Assembly (NCBI RefSeq): GCF_002080455.1 | Contig: NZ_CP020555.1 | Coordinates: 6,484,501-6,548,500, forward strand | Length of the DNA: 64,000 nt | Reading direction: 5' to 3' | Source: Streptomyces sp. Sge12 | GTDB lineage: Bacteria > Actinomycetota > Actinomycetes > Streptomycetales > Streptomycetaceae | Part shown: piece after piece, positions 1 through 8,486 of the stretch | How the letters are laid out: every line of letters begins with the position of its first letter | Numbering within the stretch: position 1 is the stretch's first letter | Made by a program: the position numbers and the translations under genes | Notes under the pieces: model-generated | The model's database searches: none | Seen by the model: only the letters and a program-made list of their open reading frames with translations | Told to the model about the DNA's origin: nothing

Positions 1-66
1 GGCGACGCCGTCCTGCGGCGGGAGCCGCTCCTCCAGGGCGCGCATCCGCGCCAGCACCGCATCCAT
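1..66 (-). CDS. N-terminus of a truncated gene, possibly DUF5995 family
   Basis: The reverse complement from position 66 to the window edge is one open frame of 22 codons that begins MDAVLARMRALEERLP and continues PQDGVA. The frame runs off the left edge, so only the N-terminus is visible. The pattern of a short amphipathic helix followed by LPxxDGVA resembles the start of DUF5995 proteins of Streptomyces as I remember them. No clear ribosome binding site precedes the ATG, so the start is uncertain. The function is unknown. Confidence 0.4.
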   Translation of the reverse strand, partial: MDAVLARMRALEERLPPQDGVA

Positions 67-141
67 GGGGGCAGAGTCGCAGGCGCCGGCGCGGATCCGG
101 GGAACTTGGCCGTACGCTTCCCCGGTTCGGGCGAAACACCG

Positions 142-1560
142 TCAACGGGGCTTGTCCTGGCCGTCCCCGGAGCCGCCCCCGAAGCCGTTCCCGTAGTCGT
201 CGTACCCGGAGGTGCCCTCGTCGAGCAGGGGCTCCTGCTTGAGGTGCGCGGGCGCGAGGTAGCGCAGGGCGTGGTAGCCGGTGATCACCACGATCGTGCC
301 CAGGGCGATGCCGCCCAGCTCGAAGGTGTCGGTGATCTGGAGCTTCACGCCGCCGATGCCGATGATGATGCCCGCCGCGGCCGGCACCAGGTTCAGCGGG
401 TTGCGCAGGTCCACCCGGCCGGTGATCCAGATCTGGGCGCCGAGCAGGCCGATCATCCCGTAGAGGATGACGGTGATGCCGCCGAGCACGCCGCCCGGGA
501 TCGCGGCGACGATCGCGCCGAACTTGGGGCACAGACCGAAGAGCAGCGCGAAGCCCGCGGCCGCCCAGTAGGCCGCCGTGGAGTAGACCCGGGTGGCCGC
601 CATGACGCCGATGTTCTCGGAGTAGGTGGTGTTCGGCGGGCCGCCGACCGCCGTGGACAGCATGGACGCGGCGCCGTCCGCCGCGATGGCCGTGCCCAGC
701 TTGTCGTCGAGCGGGTCGCCGGTCATCTCGCCGACGGCCTTGATGTGCCCGGCGTTCTCGGCGATCAGCGCGATCACCACGGGCAGGGCGATCAGGATCG
801 CCGACCACTCGAAGGCGGGCGCGTGGAAGGACGGAAGGCCGATCCAGTCCGCCTTGCCGACCGCGGAGAGGTCGAGCCGCCAGTGGTCGACGGCCGCCTC
901 CCCGCCCACCGTCGAGTGGATCCTGCCGAAGAGCAGGTCGAAGATCCAGGAGATCCCGTACCCGAAGAGCAGCCCCAGGAAGATCGCGATGCGCGACCAG
1001 AACCCGCGCAGGCAGACGACGGCCGCTCCGGTGAACAGCATGGTCAGCAGCGCCGTCCACTGGTCCTGCGGCCAGTACGTGCTCGCCGTCACCGGCGCCA
1101 GGTTGAAGCCGATCAGCATCACCACCGCGCCCGTCACCACCGGCGGCATCGCCGCGTGGATGATCCGGGCACCGAACCGCTGGACCGCCAGACCCGCCAG
1201 GAACAGCGCCACGCCGACGACGAAGACGGCGCCCGTGACCACCGCGCTGTCCCCGCCCGAGGCCCGGATCGCCGCCGCGACACCGACGAACGACAGCGAG
1301 CAGCCCAGGTACGACGGGACCCGGCCGCGCGTGGCGAGGAGGAAGATCACCGTCGCCACGCCGGACATCATGATGGCCAGGTTCGGGTCCAGGCCCATCA
1401 GGACCGGAGCGACGAAACTCGCGCCGAACATCGCCACGACGTGCTGGGCGCCCAGCCCGGCGGTCCGCGGCCACGACAGCCGCTCCTCCGGCCGGACCAC
1501 CGCGCCGGGGGCGGGAGTCCGCCCGTCTCCGTGCAGGGTCCAGCCCACGCCGAGGCCCAT
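142..1560 (-). CDS. NCS2 family nucleobase permease (uracil/xanthine type)
   Basis: This is a membrane symporter of 472 aa that probably imports a nucleobase with a cation. About 12 to 14 hydrophobic segments span residues 30 to 440, the usual length for UraA-type NCS2 proteins. Family features include an N-terminal LGAQHVVAMFGA stretch and a conserved glutamate in the IALIAENAGHIKAVGEMTG region, where UraA binds the base and proton. The C-terminal tail is hydrophilic and glycine-rich. I prefer the ATG at 1560 (MGLGVGW) to the ATG 30 bases upstream, because the family starts shortly before the first helix. The gene lies 81 bases downstream of the MFS gene on the same strand and could be co-transcribed. 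The exact substrate (uracil, xanthine or uric acid) cannot be told from sequence. Confidence 0.9.
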   Translation of the reverse strand: MGLGVGWTLHGDGRTPAPGAVVRPEERLSWPRTAGLGAQHVVAMFGASFVAPVLMGLDPNLAIMMSGVATVIFLLATRGRVPSYLGCSLSFVGVAAAIRASGGDSAVVTGAVFVVGVALFLAGLAVQRFGARIIHAAMPPVVTGAVVMLIGFNLAPVTASTYWPQDQWTALLTMLFTGAAVVCLRGFWSRIAIFLGLLFGYGISWIFDLLFGRIHSTVGGEAAVDHWRLDLSAVGKADWIGLPSFHAPAFEWSAILIALPVVIALIAENAGHIKAVGEMTGDPLDDKLGTAIAADGAASMLSTAVGGPPNTTYSENIGVMAATRVYSTAAYWAAAGFALLFGLCPKFGAIVAAIPGGVLGGITVILYGMIGLLGAQIWITGRVDLRNPLNLVPAAAGIIIGIGGVKLQITDTFELGGIALGTIVVITGYHALRYLAPAHLKQEPLLDEGTSGYDDYGNGFGGGSGDGQDKPR

Positions 1561-1641
1561 GTTCCACTCCGTTCTCCGGCTGCTGCTCACACATCGAGGC
1601 CGCAGCGCACGGAGTACGTGCCACTGCGGCCGGTCGATATA

Positions 1642-2889
1642 TTACGGCCGGGTTTGCGCAGGTTCGTCGAGGTCGGTCGCGCCGGACTTCGTCGTGGCCC
1701 CGGCGGGACCGGCCCCAGCCTGCCCCACCGGCGGCCCCTGGCGCAGCACCGCGGCGCCCGCGATCAGCGCGAACGCCAGCAGGGTGACCAGCCCGAAGGA
1801 CACCACCAGCGAGGTCGCGTCCGCGACCGCGCCGATCGCCGACGGCGCGATCAGCCCCGAGGTGTACGTGATCGTCGCGACACCCGCGATGGCCTGGGCC
1901 GGAGCCGGACCGCTGCGCCCCGCCGCCGCGAAGGCCAGCGGGACCACCACCGCGATACCGAGCCCGATCAGCCCGAACCCGGCCAGCGCACCGGCCGGAT
2001 GCCGGATGCCGACCACCATCAGTCCGCCCAGGGTGGCCAGCACGCCGCCCGCCCGGACCGTGCGCACCGCCCCGAACCGGTCCACCACCCGGTCGCCGAC
2101 CAGCCGGGCCACGGCCATGGTCAGCGCGAAGGCGGTGGTGGAGGCGGCCGCCAGGCCGGCGTCCGTGTGCAGGACGTCCCGCAGGTAGACCGCCGACCAG
2201 TCCAGGCTCGCGCCCTCTGCGAACACCGCGCAGAAGCCGACCGCCCCGATCAGCAGGGCCGACTTCGGGGGCAGCGCGAAGTGCGGCGGCGCCGGCGCCT
2301 CCTGGTCGCTCCTCAGGTCCAGCACACCCCCTACGGCGAACAGGCCGACCGCCGTGAGGGCCAGCGCGGCGACCAGGTGGTGCAGCCGGGCGTCGGCCCC
2401 GGTGTGCGCGGCGACCGTACCCGCGGCCGAGCCGAGCAGGGCGCCCACGCTCCACATGCCGTGCAGCGAGGACATGATCGAGCGGCCCAGCCGGTTCTCC
2501 GTCTCCACGCCCAGCGCGTTCATCGCCACGTCCGACATCCCGGCGGTGGCTCCGTAGACGAAGAGCACGAAACACAGGGTCGGCAGGTTCGGGGCGAGGC
2601 TCGGCAGGATCAGCGAGAGGGTCCACAGCGAGAGCAGCACCCGCAGCGCGAGGCGCGCGCCGAGCCAGTGGTTGATCCGGCCGGCCAGCGGCATCGCGAG
2701 GGCCGCGCCGAGGGCGGGGAAGGCGAGGGCCATGCCCAGGGTGCCCGGGCTGAGCAGGGCGTGCTCCTGGATCCAGGGGATACGGGTGGCGAAGGAGCCG
2801 GTGACGGCGCCGTGGATGCAGAAGACGGCGGCGATGGCGTAGCGGGCATGGCGCAGGCGCGCCGGGCTGAGGTCGGTGTCCCCGGTCAT
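1642..2889 (-). CDS. MFS transporter
   Basis: The 415-aa product has about 12 hydrophobic segments in two six-helix halves, separated near residue 200 by a hydrophilic stretch (LDLRSDQEAPAPP). This is the standard layout of a major facilitator. The first segment follows RHARYAIAAVFCIHGA. It resembles MFS proteins of the FucP/YbjJ type, and the substrate is unknown. The gene is divergent from a ROK regulator and shares a 53-base intergenic region holding a perfect inverted repeat (2900-2922), so the ROK protein is the likely regulator. The ROK link suggests a sugar or sugar-derived ligand, but this is inference. Confidence 0.88.
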   Translation of the reverse strand: MTGDTDLSPARLRHARYAIAAVFCIHGAVTGSFATRIPWIQEHALLSPGTLGMALAFPALGAALAMPLAGRINHWLGARLALRVLLSLWTLSLILPSLAPNLPTLCFVLFVYGATAGMSDVAMNALGVETENRLGRSIMSSLHGMWSVGALLGSAAGTVAAHTGADARLHHLVAALALTAVGLFAVGGVLDLRSDQEAPAPPHFALPPKSALLIGAVGFCAVFAEGASLDWSAVYLRDVLHTDAGLAAASTTAFALTMAVARLVGDRVVDRFGAVRTVRAGGVLATLGGLMVVGIRHPAGALAGFGLIGLGIAVVVPLAFAAAGRSGPAPAQAIAGVATITYTSGLIAPSAIGAVADATSLVVSFGLVTLLAFALIAGAAVLRQGPPVGQAGAGPAGATTKSGATDLDEPAQTRP

Positions 2890-2899
2890 GGGAATTAAA

Positions 2900-2922
2900 C
2901 TATCAGGGACCCTGCCTGATAG
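2900..2922. promoter_or_regulatory. Operator between divergent MFS and ROK genes
   Basis: A perfect inverted repeat CTATCAGG-N7-CCTGATAG sits in the centre of the 53-base gap. It lies in an AT-rich patch that is unusual for this genome. TA-rich hexamers overlapping each arm could be the -10 elements of both genes, so a bound regulator would block both directions. The binding protein is inferred to be the adjacent ROK regulator. Confidence 0.75.
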
Positions 2923-2942
2923 ATAACGGCCCGACTCCTAGG

Positions 2943-4094
2943 ATGGGCGCCGTGACTCCTGCCCCCGCCCCGGTACCGTCCCCCGCCTCGCCCAGCACGG
3001 CCCGGGCCATCAACGACCGCCTCGCGCTCCAACTGCTCCAGGAATCCGGGCCCCTGACCGCCACCCAGCTCAAGGCGATGACCGGCCTCTCCCGTCCCTC
3101 CGTCGCCGACCTCGTCGACCGGCTCACCGGAGCCGGACTCGTCGAGGTCGCCGGAGAATCAGGCGAACAGCGCCGAGGCCCCAACGCCAAGCTGTACGGG
3201 ATCGTCGCCGACCGCGCCCACCTCGCCGCCCTCGACGTGCGCACCGACCGGGTCACCGCCGTCGTCACCGACCTCCTCGGCCGCCCCCTCGCCGAAGCCG
3301 CCCTGCCCGTCGGCGCCCCCGAGGACGCGGTGGCGGCCCTGCTGCGCACCGCGCACGAGGCCGGGGCCACCGAACTGCACACCGTCGTCATAGGCGCCCC
3401 CGGCCTGGTCGCCCCCGCCACCGGCGAGCTCCGCGACACCTCCGGCCTGCCGGCCTGGCACCGGGACCTGGTCGCCGCCCTCCAGCGGAGCCTGTCCGCC
3501 GTGGTCGTCGTCGAGAACGAGACCAACCTGGCCGCCCTCGCCGAGCAGCGCCTGGGCGTCGCCCGCGACCTGGACTCCTTCGTCCTGCTCTGGCTCGGCG
3601 CGGGCGTGGGTGCCGCCGTGGTCCTGGACGGACGGCTGCGCCGGGGCGCCTCCGGCGGAGCGGGCGAGATCGGCTTCCTCCCGGTGCCGGGCACCGGCGG
3701 CCTGCCGTCGGCCGAGGACTGCGGGGGCGGGTTCCACGCCCTGGTGGGCCGCGAAGCCGTGACCGCGCTGGCGCGCGCACACGGCTTCGCGGGCCCGGCG
3801 GAGGAGGCCGTGGCCGGGGCCGCGGGGGAGGCCTTCCTCGAAGCCCTGGCCGAACGCCTCGCGCTGGGCGCGGCGGCCGCCGCGGCGGTCCTGGACCCGG
3901 GCTGCGTGGTCCTGGCGGGCGAACTGGGCCGCGCAGGCGGCCCCGCCCTGGCCGCGAGGGTCGCCCGCCGCCTGGCGAGACTGACCCCGGTCCCGACGGA
4001 GATCCGCGCGACGACGCTGGGCGACCCGGCGGTCCTGGCAGGAGCCGAACTGGCGGCGCGGGAGGCCGCGCAGGCGGTGCTGTTCGGCGGGTAG
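2943..4094 (+). CDS. ROK family transcriptional regulator
   Basis: The 383-aa protein has an N-terminal winged helix-turn-helix (residues about 20 to 80, TATQLKAMTGLSRPSVADLVDRL) and a C-terminal ROK sugar-kinase-like domain. The ROK part keeps ENETNLAALAEQ and the glycine-rich GAGVGAAVVLDGRLRRGASGGAGEIG stretch. It does not show the CxCGxxGCxE zinc motif typical of ROK; only a single DCGGG remains. It is therefore probably a sugar-sensing repressor rather than a kinase. It is divergent from the MFS transporter with an operator between them. The ATG at 2943 was chosen, but the in-frame GTG at 2952 is equally possible. Its stop lies one base from the stop of the convergent oxidoreductase gene. 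Confidence 0.88.
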   Translation: MGAVTPAPAPVPSPASPSTARAINDRLALQLLQESGPLTATQLKAMTGLSRPSVADLVDRLTGAGLVEVAGESGEQRRGPNAKLYGIVADRAHLAALDVRTDRVTAVVTDLLGRPLAEAALPVGAPEDAVAALLRTAHEAGATELHTVVIGAPGLVAPATGELRDTSGLPAWHRDLVAALQRSLSAVVVVENETNLAALAEQRLGVARDLDSFVLLWLGAGVGAAVVLDGRLRRGASGGAGEIGFLPVPGTGGLPSAEDCGGGFHALVGREAVTALARAHGFAGPAEEAVAGAAGEAFLEALAERLALGAAAAAAVLDPGCVVLAGELGRAGGPALAARVARRLARLTPVPTEIRATTLGDPAVLAGAELAAREAAQAVLFGG

Positions 4095-4095
4095 G

Positions 4096-4866
4096 TCAGT
4101 CCCGCCCCGCCGCCGCGCCCGCCTCCGCCGCGAACTGCGCGAACGTGCCCCGGCCCACCGCGTGGGACGGGGTCAGGTTGCCGCCCCGCCTGAAGGCGGC
4201 GTAGGCCTTGCCCGCCAGCGGGACCGGGAGCACCCGGCGGTGGCGGCCCGTGGCCGCCAGGTAGGTGCGGGCCAGGTCCGGCAGGGTGTGGATCTCCGGG
4301 CCTCCCATGTCCGCGACCCGGCCCGCCGGGGTGGGGACCGCCAGTTCGGCCAGTCGCTCCGCGACCTCCCCGACGGCGACCGGCTGCACCCGCACCCCGC
4401 CGGGCACCGGCACCGGAAGCAGCGGCAGCTTCGCCGCCATGTCCACGACCTGGGCCACCAGGTCGTGGAACTGCGTCGTGCGCAGGATGGTCACACCGAG
4501 CCCGGAGCGCTCCAGCTGCTGCTCCACCTTCAGCTTCGCCCGGTAGTAGCCGAACGGCACCACGTCCACCCCGACGATCGAGATGTAGACGATGTTGGTG
4601 ACGGTGCCCGCCCGCCGGGCCGCGTCGATGAGGTGCCGGGTGGCGGCCACGTCGTTCTTGCCCCCGCCGCGCGTGTCGCTCGCGCAGTGGACGATGACTT
4701 CCGCGCCCGCCGTCGCCGCGTCCAGCCCGTTGCCGGTCAGCAGGTCGACCGGGTACTGCGGGGCGTGCCGGCTCAGTGCGCGGACCTCGTGGCCCGCGTC
4801 CCGGAGCCGGGCGACGACCGGCCTGCCCAGGGTGCCGGTGCCTCCGGTGACGAGGATGGTGCTCAT
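4096..4866 (-). CDS. NAD(P)-binding oxidoreductase/epimerase, partner of the ECF41 sigma factor
   Basis: This is a 256-aa atypical short-chain dehydrogenase of the NmrA/NAD(P)H-binding type. The Rossmann motif TGGTGTLGRPV sits at residues 7 to 17. The start at 4866 is fixed by this motif and by the upstream AAAGGCGG ribosome binding site. A longer upstream open frame would overlap the sigma factor gene and is rejected. The gene follows sigJ on the same strand after 52 bases. ECF41 sigma factors are known to be encoded beside carboxymuconolactone decarboxylase, oxidoreductase or epimerase (COE) genes, which they transcribe. This gene is the COE partner, and a TGTCAC promoter element lies in front of it. 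The substrate is unknown. Confidence 0.85.
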   Translation of the reverse strand: MSTILVTGGTGTLGRPVVARLRDAGHEVRALSRHAPQYPVDLLTGNGLDAATAGAEVIVHCASDTRGGGKNDVAATRHLIDAARRAGTVTNIVYISIVGVDVVPFGYYRAKLKVEQQLERSGLGVTILRTTQFHDLVAQVVDMAAKLPLLPVPVPGGVRVQPVAVGEVAERLAELAVPTPAGRVADMGGPEIHTLPDLARTYLAATGRHRRVLPVPLAGKAYAAFRRGGNLTPSHAVGRGTFAQFAAEAGAAAGRD

Positions 4867-4905
4867 GCGTCCGCCTTTCGCCGATGTGGTGACTTCACCA
4901 GCGGA

Positions 4906-4932
4906 GACCGGACAGCCCTCAGGAACGTGACA
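4906..4932 (-). promoter_or_regulatory. Probable ECF41-type promoter for the oxidoreductase gene
   Basis: On the minus strand TGTCAC (4927-4932) is followed after 16 bases by CGGTC (4906-4910). Published ECF41 promoters have TGTCACA at -35 and CGTC at -10, so the -35 is a good match and the -10 has one extra base. The -35 overlaps the end of sigJ, and the predicted start site leaves a leader of about 35 bases before the ATG at 4866. Confidence 0.55.
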
Positions 4933-5818
4933 GCTGACGCTGGAGGAATTCCAGCTTCTCCGGGTTGAGTACCGTGCTGAGCCCGCTGACCAGCCCGTTC
5001 TCGAATTCCACCAGAAGTACGGCCGATCCGCCGAAGAGCAGTGCCGGCGCTCCGTTGACCTCCGCGCGGCTGACCGGCAGGTCCCCTGCGAACTTCTTGA
5101 GCACCCCGATCGCGAACCGGGCCACCTTGTCCCGCCCCAGGATCGGCCGCAGCGCCGCACCGACCACGCCGCCGCCGTCGGAGACGAACCGGACGTCGGC
5201 GGTCAGTAGCCCTTCCAGCCGGGCCAGGTCCCCGCCGCGCGCCGCCGTCATGAAGGTCTCCACGAGGCTCTGCCACCGTTCGGGGTCCGGCGCGGAGCGC
5301 CGCTCCTGCGCGGCCGCCCGGTCGGCGGCCACCCGGCCGGCCGCCCGCCGGTAGAGCTGCCGGCAGTTGACCTCGGTGAGGTCCAGGACGGCGGCGATCT
5401 CGCGGTGGCTGTAGGCGAAGGCCTCGCGCAGGACGTAGACGGCCCGCTCGACGGGGGTGAGCTGCTCCAGCAGCACCAGCAGGGCCATGGACACGCTGTC
5501 CCGCTGCTCCGCGGACTCCAGCGGGCCGAGTGTGCCGTCACCGGTGAGGACGGGCTCCGGCAGCCAGGGGCCGACGTACTCCTCGCGCCGGACCCGCGCC
5601 GAGGTGAGGGTGGTGAGGCACAGGTTCGTGACGACCTTGGCGAGCCAGGCGCCCGGGTGCTCTATGGCCGCGCGGTCCGCGGACGCCCAGCGCAGGTAGG
5701 CGTCCTGCACGGCGTCCTCGGCCTCCGCCGCGGAGCCGAGCATGCGGTAGGCGATGCCGAACATCCGGGGACGGTTCTCCTCGAAGTCCGCGTCGGACGC
5801 GGTGACGTGTGTGATCAC
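4919..5818 (-). CDS. sigJ: ECF41-type RNA polymerase sigma factor SigJ
   Basis: The 299-aa protein begins with sigma-70 region 2 (residues about 14 to 80, MFGIAYRMLGSAAEAEDAVQD) and region 4 (about 115 to 165, TPVERAVYVLREAFAYSHREIA). After these comes a SnoaL-like extension of about 120 residues. The C-terminal extension, with NPEKL near the end (NPDKL in the family consensus), is diagnostic of group ECF41. In that family the extension sits on the sigma core and controls activity in place of a separate anti-sigma factor. No anti-sigma gene is present here. The neighbouring oxidoreductase is the expected target. Upstream of 5818 I found no good ECF41 promoter, so autoregulation is not evident. 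Confidence 0.9.
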   Translation of the reverse strand: MITHVTASDADFEENRPRMFGIAYRMLGSAAEAEDAVQDAYLRWASADRAAIEHPGAWLAKVVTNLCLTTLTSARVRREEYVGPWLPEPVLTGDGTLGPLESAEQRDSVSMALLVLLEQLTPVERAVYVLREAFAYSHREIAAVLDLTEVNCRQLYRRAAGRVAADRAAAQERRSAPDPERWQSLVETFMTAARGGDLARLEGLLTADVRFVSDGGGVVGAALRPILGRDKVARFAIGVLKKFAGDLPVSRAEVNGAPALLFGGSAVLLVEFENGLVSGLSTVLNPEKLEFLQRQLSRS

Positions 5819-5855
5819 CCGAGCAGCGTACGAGGCCGGGTTCCGCGGAACGTGC

Positions 5856-5889
5856 GAGGACCCGGTGGCCGCCGGGCCACCGGGTCCTC
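5856..5889. terminator. Terminator of the chitinase gene
   Basis: A perfect 15-bp stem (5856-5870 with 5875-5889) and a 4-base GCCG loop lie 53 bases beyond the chitinase stop. There is no U tract, as is normal in Streptomyces. The hairpin also separates the chitinase from the downstream sigJ gene. Confidence 0.8.
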
Positions 5890-5942
5890 ACGTTCGGTCA
5901 GCAATCACCGCATCGGGGAATCACGGGATCGGGCTCAGGGGG

Positions 5943-8315
5943 TCAGCAGGCGCCCTGGTCCTTCCAGACACCCCACTCGCCCGTGGTGCCGGGCTCCTCG
6001 TTCTGCGTCCACCACTGGGCCTTCCAGTTGCGGCCCTTGTGGGAGACGAGGTTGCCGCTGTTGTAGACCGTGCCCGCCACGTACGCCGGGTTGGTGCAGG
6101 TGCCGCCCGGAGGTGTGGTCGGCGGAGTCGTCGGAGGCGTGGTCGGGGGAGTGGTGGGCGGGGTGGTCGGGGGAGTCGTGGGCGGCTGGGTGGAGCCGGG
6201 CTGCACCAGCGTGGTGCCGCGCGCCAGGTCCCCCGCGAGGGCGTAGGTGGTGCCGGAGACGGTCACCGTCCAGTTCGAGGGGGTGGACACCGGCAGGTAG
6301 TAGTTGAACGCCAGGTCCACGGAGGCGCCCGGGGCCAGGGTCTGCCAGGCCGGGAGCTTCAGGGAGACCCGCTGGAAGTCGCCCTTCAGGCCGCCGACGT
6401 TGTTGCCGGTGTGGCCGCTGCTGATCACCGTGGTGCCGAAGCCGGACTGGTCGGAGGCGTTGTTCGGGGCCGAGGTGCCGTAGTCGAACCGGAACTCGGT
6501 GCCGCCGGGCAGCGTGGCGTTCGTGTTGTTGGTGATCTTCAGCTTCGGGGTGAGCGGGTAGTTGGAGTCGCCGAGCTTGAATTCGGTGAACTCGGTCTTG
6601 ATGTCCACGGCCTGGGTCGGCAGGGCGGTGGCGCCCGCCTTCTTCGCCCCGTAGGGGGAGGCCGACTTGAACTTCTGGTACATCGTGTCGGTGAGCGTGT
6701 CGCCCATCTCGTACTGGCCCTTGGCCGCGTTGTACGCGTAGTCGCCCGCCAGCTCCCAGACCATCGTGCCGCCGATGCCCTTGTTGACCACGTAGTCGGC
6801 CTTGGCGGCCACCGACTGCTCGTCCTCCGTCGAGAGGAAGACCTTCTTCTGCGCGTTCCACAGCCACGGCGCCACCAGGGTGGAGTCGTACTTGCGGACG
6901 TAGCTGCCGGTCAGCGTGGTGTTCGCGGGGAAGCCGTACTTGGTGACGTAGTCGCCGACGACGCCCTTCTCCAGGTTCTTGGCGTGCCACATCGGGTTGG
7001 AGCCCGCCGGGGACTCGACCCCGTTGGTGTCCTTGTCGTGCCAGAGGTTGTCGATGCCGACCGCGCCGTCGCCGCACTTGGTCAGGCCGGCGCCGGCCGG
7101 GCAGGTGGTCGCGGGGGCCTTGCCCCACAGGCCGTCGGTGCCGCCCTGCACGTTCTTGAAGCCGCGGGTGTAGTAGGGCAGGCCGATGTTGATGCGGCCG
7201 CCCGGCATCGAGCCGCGGAAGTAGTGGTAGGCCCAGTCGGTGTTGAGGTAGCCGATGCCGCCGTACTGGGAGGTGGAGTAGACGCCGGCCGCGGCGAGTT
7301 CGCCGTCCTTGCCGTCGTCGAAGAGGGAGGCGTTGGGCCCGACGTACTCGTTCCAGGCGCCGTGCAGGTCGTAGGACATGATGTTGACGTAGTCCAGGTA
7401 CTTCTGGACCTGGAAGGTCTCCATGCCGCGCAGCAGGTAGCCGGAGGAGGGGGCGGCGACGGAGAGCAGGTAGTGCTTGCCGTCGGCGGCGCCGGCGCGG
7501 TCGAGTTTCTCGCGCAGCGACTTCATCAGGGCCGCGTAGCCCTGGACCAGACCGGCGCGGCGGGCATTGGCCAGCTGCCAGTCCAGCGGGTTGCCGGCGT
7601 CCTTCATGGTGGTCGGGTACTCGTAGTCGATGTCGACGCCGTTGAACCCGTACGTGCGGATGAACTCGACCGAGGAGTCGGCGAAGGTGTCGATGCCGGC
7701 CTGGTTGACCGAGCCGTCGGCGTTCGTGGCCATCGAGTAGAAGCCGCCGGAGGCGACGCGGTTGCCGTCGTCGCCGAAGTAGCCGCCGGTCTCCGCCCAG
7801 CCGCCGACCGAGATCAGCGTCTTGACGTTCGGGTACTGCTTCTTGAACTTCGTCAGCTGGTTGAAGTGGCCCTTGTAGGGGAGGGCGGGGTCCATCTCGG
7901 CGCCCGCGACGCCGGGCCAGGTCATTCCTGTGGCGGCGTTGTTCACGCCGTTCGAGCCGACGGAGATCTTGTTGTCGGCGCCCACATGGGCGAAGGCGTA
8001 GTTCAGGTGGGTGACCTTGGACCACGGGATGTTGTTGGCGAGGTAGGCGGGGGTGCCGTCCTTGCCGGTGCGCCAGCCGGTGAAGTAGCCGATGACGCGA
8101 CGCTGGTGGTCGGCGCCCATCTTCTCGCGGCCTTCGGAGTCGTAGACCGAGCAGTACGGGACGTCGACACCGGCGGTCTTGTACAGCCCGTCGGGGCGAC
8201 AGCTCTCGTTGTCGGCCGCGTGCGAGACGCCCGCCGAGACTCCGCCCACCAGGAGTCCGGCGATTGCGGCGCCGGATGCCAGGAGCATCGCTCTCGTACG
8301 TGTGGGGGACGGCAT
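5943..8315 (-). CDS. Secreted family 18 chitinase with C-terminal chitin-binding domain
   Basis: The 790-aa exoenzyme hydrolyses chitin. Residues 1 to about 33 form a signal peptide ending SHA-AD. The GH18 barrel starts near residue 72 (RRVIGYFTGW). It contains SVGGW (169-173) and the catalytic VDIDYE motif, with acid E232 and aspartates D228 and D230. After the barrel come an Ig-like or CBM2-like beta domain (about 590 to 700), a PPTTPP linker, and a CBM5/12-type domain rich in tryptophan at the C-terminus. The linker is encoded by a short tandem DNA repeat (6119-6180). The start at 8315 is supported by an AGGAGG six bases upstream. Two direct repeats of the chitinase type lie in the promoter, so induction by chitin oligomers and repression by glucose or DasR are expected. 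It may be the orthologue of S. coelicolor SCO1429. Confidence 0.95.
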   Translation of the reverse strand: MPSPTRTRAMLLASGAAIAGLLVGGVSAGVSHAADNESCRPDGLYKTAGVDVPYCSVYDSEGREKMGADHQRRVIGYFTGWRTGKDGTPAYLANNIPWSKVTHLNYAFAHVGADNKISVGSNGVNNAATGMTWPGVAGAEMDPALPYKGHFNQLTKFKKQYPNVKTLISVGGWAETGGYFGDDGNRVASGGFYSMATNADGSVNQAGIDTFADSSVEFIRTYGFNGVDIDYEYPTTMKDAGNPLDWQLANARRAGLVQGYAALMKSLREKLDRAGAADGKHYLLSVAAPSSGYLLRGMETFQVQKYLDYVNIMSYDLHGAWNEYVGPNASLFDDGKDGELAAAGVYSTSQYGGIGYLNTDWAYHYFRGSMPGGRINIGLPYYTRGFKNVQGGTDGLWGKAPATTCPAGAGLTKCGDGAVGIDNLWHDKDTNGVESPAGSNPMWHAKNLEKGVVGDYVTKYGFPANTTLTGSYVRKYDSTLVAPWLWNAQKKVFLSTEDEQSVAAKADYVVNKGIGGTMVWELAGDYAYNAAKGQYEMGDTLTDTMYQKFKSASPYGAKKAGATALPTQAVDIKTEFTEFKLGDSNYPLTPKLKITNNTNATLPGGTEFRFDYGTSAPNNASDQSGFGTTVISSGHTGNNVGGLKGDFQRVSLKLPAWQTLAPGASVDLAFNYYLPVSTPSNWTVTVSGTTYALAGDLARGTTLVQPGSTQPPTTPPTTPPTTPPTTPPTTPPTTPPGGTCTNPAYVAGTVYNSGNLVSHKGRNWKAQWWTQNEEPGTTGEWGVWKDQGAC
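6119..6180. repeat. Tandem repeat coding the Pro-Thr linker of the chitinase
   Basis: A GTCGTGGGCGG-like unit of about 12 bases is repeated five to six times. On the minus strand it encodes repeated PPTT units. Such linkers can change length by slippage. Confidence 0.75.
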
Positions 8316-8444
8316 TGTGCCTCCTGGGGAGGGGAGGATGCAGGACACAACTGGACACAACGTGAATCAACAGGGTTGGTGCACAAGCGTGTTGGCCCGT
8401 GATGTGCGCACATCCGACGGGCCGTTCCCGGGAGGATGAAGGGA

Positions 8445-8486
8445 ACGTTAAGAGGACTAGACCACCTCGTCAATAGGTCTGGACCA
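8445..8486 (-). promoter_or_regulatory. Chitinase promoter with two 12-bp direct repeats
   Basis: On the minus strand TTGACG (8468-8473) and TAACGT (8445-8450) are 17 bases apart and form a good vegetative promoter. The first repeat TGGTCCAGACCT (8475-8486) lies just upstream of the -35, and a second copy TGGTCTAGTCCT (8453-8464) lies in the spacer. The two are 22 bp apart. The 12-bp element is the known direct repeat of Streptomyces chitinase promoters and overlaps the DasR consensus. Binding between -35 and -10 would block polymerase. The leader is about 120 bases long. Confidence 0.85.

Noticed and set aside
106..2898. Plus-strand open frame of 930 codons over the permease and MFS genes
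   Set aside because: Its translation is Arg/Gly/His/Asp-rich low-complexity sequence, and the minus strand encodes two well-recognised transporters in the same span.
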